DNA of 64,000 nucleotides from Pantanalinema sp. (lineage in GTDB: Bacteria > Cyanobacteriota > Sericytochromatia > S15B-MN24 > UBA4093). Location: NCBI GenBank assembly GCA_036704125.1, contig DATNQI010000040.1, forward strand, positions 1-64,000. The letters run 5' to 3'. The translations under genes and the position numbers were made by a program. Of this stretch, positions 60,384 through 64,000 are shown piece by piece. The notes under the pieces were generated by a model. That model was not told the origin of the DNA. It was given only the letters and a program-made list of their open reading frames with translations, and did not search any database. Within the stretch, counting starts at the first letter, position 1, and every line of letters begins with the position of its first letter.

Positions 60384-60962
60384 ATGAGCGACCCCACCAA
60401 CCTGCCCCTGCGGCTGTCTCTGGATGAAGCCGTACTGCTCATGGTGGGTCTCAAGCTGCTCGACGAGATGGTCGAAGCCATCGAGATCAACGGCCAGGCG
60501 CAGGAGGCCCTCATGACGGGCCTGATGACCAAGCTGCAGCGGGCGCTCCCCGACGACCTCATCGAGATGACCGACCAGATCGTCGAGGACATCGTCACGG
60601 CGACCCTGAACGACGGCGAGTCGATCGACCTCGACGTCATGACCGCCGACTCCAGCTACGCGCTGCCCATGTACGCCATCGACGGCATCCTGCCCGTCAT
60701 CGAGCAGGGCATCAAGGAAGAGCGATCGCTCGACGTCTCCTACTACTCCATGAGCCGCGAGGAGTTCAGCGTCCGCCGCATCGACCCCTACGGCCTCAAG
60801 CGCGTCGGCGACCTGCACTGGCTGGTCGCATACTGCCACCTGCGCGAGGATCGGCGCGTCTTCCGCGTCGATCGCTTCAAGACCGCAACCCTCAGCGAGG
60901 CGCGCTTCAAGCCGCCCGTGGACTTCCACATCGGCGAGTACTTCGACGACATCGACCCCTGA
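60384..60962 (+). CDS. WYL-domain protein without a DNA-binding domain
   Basis: A 192-residue protein. The C-terminal ~85 residues are a WYL-type domain: LDVSYYSMSREEFSVRRIDP, LHWLVAYCHLREDRRVFRVD, RFKPPVDFHIGEYF. The N-terminal ~100 residues are helical and acidic (LDEAVLLMVGLKLLDEMVEA) with no helix-turn-helix that I can see, unlike the usual HTH-WYL regulators. It may be a ligand sensor or a partner of a separate regulator. AAGGAG lies 10 bases before the ATG. An attC-like repeat follows 40 bases after the stop. Confidence 0.8.
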   Translation: MSDPTNLPLRLSLDEAVLLMVGLKLLDEMVEAIEINGQAQEALMTGLMTKLQRALPDDLIEMTDQIVEDIVTATLNDGESIDLDVMTADSSYALPMYAIDGILPVIEQGIKEERSLDVSYYSMSREEFSVRRIDPYGLKRVGDLHWLVAYCHLREDRRVFRVDRFKTATLSEARFKPPVDFHIGEYFDDIDP

Positions 60963-61002
60963 GACGCTGCGTGGACAAGGCATCCTCCCTGTGATACGTT
61001 TA

Positions 61003-61080
61003 GAGCGTCTAACAAAACTGTTCCGTCAAGCCGCCCACGGCGGCCAACGGCCGTAACATGCCTGGTTTTGTTAGATGCTC
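61003..61080 (+). repeat. attC-like imperfect palindrome, copy D
   Basis: A 78-bp element running GAGCGTCTAACAAAACTGTT ... CCTGGTTTTGTTAGATGCTC. GTCTAAC (61007-61013) and GTTAGAT (61070-61076) match RYYYAAC and GTTRRRY. Outer arms pair over 16 bases with one G-T; an inner GCCGCC/GGCGGC stem caps the centre. The long arm has unpaired bases on one side only. Confidence 0.85.
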
Positions 61081-61166
61081 TTGCGAGTTAAAGATTGCCC
61101 TTCCGCGCGGGCCGTACCCCCAGGCGATCGCCCTCGCCCGGCCCAGCCAGGTCTGATGGAGGACAC

Positions 61167-62141
61167 GTGGCAGAAGCGTTGCTCAAGGTTTCCGGGTTGC
61201 AGACCCACTTCACCACCGAGGAAGGCATCGTCAAGGCCGTGGACGGCGTCGACTTCGAGGTCCAGAAGGGCCAGATCCTCGGCATCGTCGGCGAATCCGG
61301 TTGCGGCAAGAGCATCACTTCCCTGTCGATCATGCGGCTGGTGGCGGGCCCCCAGGGCAAGATCGTCGGCGGCTCGATCCTCTTCAAGGGCCAGAACCTG
61401 CTGGGCCTCACCGAGGCCGAGATGCGCGAGATCCGCGGCAACCGCATCTCCTTGATCTCGCAGGACCCCATGACCTCGCTCAACCCCGTGCTCACGGTCG
61501 GCGAGCAGATCATGGAGGCCATCGTCCTCCACCAGAAGGTCGATCGCGCGACCGCCCGCAAGCGGGCCGTCGAGGCCCTCGAGGCCGTGGGCATCCCGGG
61601 CGCCGCCAGCCGGGTGGACGACTACCCGCACCAGTTCTCGGGCGGCATGCGCCAGCGCGTCATCATCGCCATGGCCCTGTCGTGCGAGCCCGAGCTGCTC
61701 ATCGCCGACGAGCCCACCACCGCCCTCGACGTGACCATCCAGGCCCAGATCCTCGATCTCATGCGCGACATCCGCACCAAGCGGGGCGCCGCGGTCGTGC
61801 TGATCACCCACGACCTGGGGGTCGTCGCCGAGATGTGCGACCACGTGGCCGTCATGTACGCCGGCAAGGTCGTCGAGTACGCCGACGTCAACACCCTCTT
61901 CAAGAACCCCAAGCACCCCTACACCCAGGGCCTGCTCAACTCCACCCCGCGCCTCGGCTCCAAGCAGGACCGCCTCGAGCCGATCGAGGGCCAGCCGCCC
62001 GCCCTCTCCCGCCTGCCCCAGGGCTGCTCGTTCGGCCCTCGCTGCAAGCACTACGTGGCCAAGTGCCGCGAGATCCCCCTGCTCGAGACCGTCGAGGCGG
62101 GCCACCAGGTTCGCTGCTGGCTGACCAAGGAGGCCAAGTAA
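61167..62141 (+). CDS. oppD: Oligopeptide ABC transporter ATP-binding protein OppD
   Basis: A 324-residue ATPase. The start is GTG at 61167 with GGAGG 5 bases upstream. Walker A GESGCGKS, signature FSGGMRQR, Walker B LLIADEPT and the switch His in LITHDLG are all present. The C-terminal oligopeptide-transporter extension has the cysteines of [15 protein letters not shown], a 4Fe-4S-type motif in this subfamily. It precedes oppF by 3 bases. Confidence 0.95.
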   Translation: MAEALLKVSGLQTHFTTEEGIVKAVDGVDFEVQKGQILGIVGESGCGKSITSLSIMRLVAGPQGKIVGGSILFKGQNLLGLTEAEMREIRGNRISLISQDPMTSLNPVLTVGEQIMEAIVLHQKVDRATARKRAVEALEAVGIPGAASRVDDYPHQFSGGMRQRVIIAMALSCEPELLIADEPTTALDVTIQAQILDLMRDIRTKRGAAVVLITHDLGVVAEMCDHVAVMYAGKVVEYADVNTLFKNPKHPYTQGLLNSTPRLGSKQDRLEPIEGQPPALSRLPQGCSFGPRCKHYVAKCREIPLLETVEAGHQVRCWLTKEAK

Positions 62142-62144
62142 GGC

Positions 62145-63170
<1,026 letters not shown>

Positions 63171-63217
63171 AGACCGATCAAGCCCCGCCCCGTCGCCCCC
63201 CGACCGAGGTACCTGGT

Positions 63218-64000
63218 TTGAAGCATCGCCCCATTGCCCGCATGGCGCTCGCGCTCATCGTCCTGAGCGCGAGCGCCTGCGCCTCCTCCGAGGCCCACGT
63301 GGGGCGCCGCAACGCGCCCGACACGGTCGTCATCCGCTCCCAGCAGGAGCCCGACAAGCTCAACAAGTACCTGAGCAACGCGATCGCCGCCGTCGACGTC
63401 TGCACCCCCATGACGAACGGCCTGGTCGGCGTGGACGACCGGATGCGGTACTACCCGGACCTCGCCACCGCCCTGCCCACCGTCGAGAACGGCCTGGTCA
63501 GGCGCGAGGGCAAGGGGATGGCCGTCACCTACAAGCTGCGGCCGAACGTTCGCTTCCACGACGGCGCGCCCTTCACCTCGCACGACGTGCGCTTCGTCTG
63601 GAAGATGCACATGGACCCCAAGGTGCTGGTGACGAGCCGCGAGGGCTACGACAAGATCACCGACGTGGACACCCCCGACCCGCTGACGGCCGTCGTCCAC
63701 TACAAGGAGCCCTACGCCCCCTACCTGGAGATGTTCGGCACCATCCTGCCCGCGCACCTCCTCGAGAAGAGCCCGGACATCAACCGGGATCCCTTCAACC
63801 GCGCCCCCGTCGGCACCGGCCCCTTCAAGTTCAAGGAGTGGGTCGCGGGCGACCACGTGGGCATGGTCGCCAACCCCGACTACTTCGAGGGCGCCCCCAA
63901 GCTCAAGAAGCTCTACGTCAAGTTCGTCCCGGACGACAACGCCGCCTTCATCCAGCTGGCCAACGGCGACATCGACGTTTACGCCGACTTCAACCTCGAG
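63218..64000 (+). CDS. Oligopeptide-binding lipoprotein, cut by the window end
   Basis: An open reading frame of 261 codons to the window edge, with no stop. The start is probably TTG at 63218 with GAGGT 7 bases upstream; ATG 63242 is in frame. A signal peptide ends in a lipobox-like SAC (Cys21). The mature part has the solute-binding family 5 pattern: TVVIRSQQEPDKLNKYLSNA, YKLRPNVRFHDGAPFTSHDV, VGTGPFKFKEW, NPDYFEGAPKLKKLYVKF. It would capture peptides for the OppDF transporter just upstream; permease genes are expected beyond the edge. Confidence 0.92.
   Translation, partial: MKHRPIARMALALIVLSASACASSEAHVGRRNAPDTVVIRSQQEPDKLNKYLSNAIAAVDVCTPMTNGLVGVDDRMRYYPDLATALPTVENGLVRREGKGMAVTYKLRPNVRFHDGAPFTSHDVRFVWKMHMDPKVLVTSREGYDKITDVDTPDPLTAVVHYKEPYAPYLEMFGTILPAHLLEKSPDINRDPFNRAPVGTGPFKFKEWVAGDHVGMVANPDYFEGAPKLKKLYVKFVPDDNAAFIQLANGDIDVYADFNLE

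Overview
The window is high-GC, tightly packed DNA, apparently from a diderm, flagellated, non-photosynthetic relative of the Cyanobacteria (Sericytochromatia/Melainabacteria-like). Three observations support this. The ATP synthase operon has the cyanobacterial order a, c, b', b, delta, alpha, gamma with two different b-type subunits. The octamer GCGATCGC (the cyanobacterial HIP1 word) recurs dozens of times. Many genes encode signal peptides or lipoboxes, and one encodes an apparent outer-membrane barrel. No photosynthesis gene is present. The phylum call is inference; no rRNA or tRNA gene was seen.

Layout. 1-138 is a perfect palindrome that looks like a contig end. 99-4429 (-) holds two secreted proteins of unknown function and a CpdB-like 5'-nucleotidase. 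4479-12178 (-) is a complete F1Fo ATP synthase operon, atpZ-I-B-E-F'-F-H-A-G-D-C. 12443-17692 holds an uncharacterised protein, flhB, a XerD-like recombinase, a calcium-site protein and deoC. 17704-26670 holds a zinc-ribbon protein, two GNAT enzymes, a subtilase lipoprotein, a class II aldolase, a TolB-like lipoprotein, FtsH and an HtrA protease. 26927-34590 holds a KGG stress protein, LigA, a secreted protein, a chemoreceptor, a phospholipase D lipoprotein and a small four-repeat MshEN-type protein. 34708-39119 holds dihydropyrimidinase, two lipoproteins and PreA. 39297-45638 holds a DUF4177-like protein, a paralogue of the 12443 gene, a 1576-residue kinase/ATPase/TPR/GAF/GGDEF protein and a CxxC protein. 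45662-50909 holds two sugar kinases, glutamate dehydrogenase and a CCA/poly(A) polymerase. 50940-51443 is a low-GC island that looks like a toxin remnant plus an immunity-like gene. 51772-60222 holds two PG-binding repeat proteins, a metalloprotease/propeller/barrel fusion, a small lipoprotein and a metallopeptidase lipoprotein. 60384-64000 holds a WYL-domain protein and an oligopeptide ABC locus cut by the window end.

Functional themes are energy conversion, nucleotide/pyrimidine breakdown (5'-nucleotidase, DeoC, PreA, dihydropyrimidinase), envelope proteolysis (FtsH, HtrA, subtilase, two HExxH proteins), and signalling that may use c-di-GMP (GGDEF fusion plus a stand-alone MshEN-like protein).

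The most unusual items are four copies of a 76-96 bp imperfect palindrome with integron attC-like ends, always in the same orientation just after stop codons; the kinase-to-GGDEF fusion; the four-motif MshEN protein; a G-rich REPIN-like inverted pair; a GGGAC-type palindrome at about -42 of a secreted-protein/chemoreceptor operon; and an uncharacterised paralogous pair, one of whose Shine-Dalgarno sites lies inside a 16-bp hairpin.
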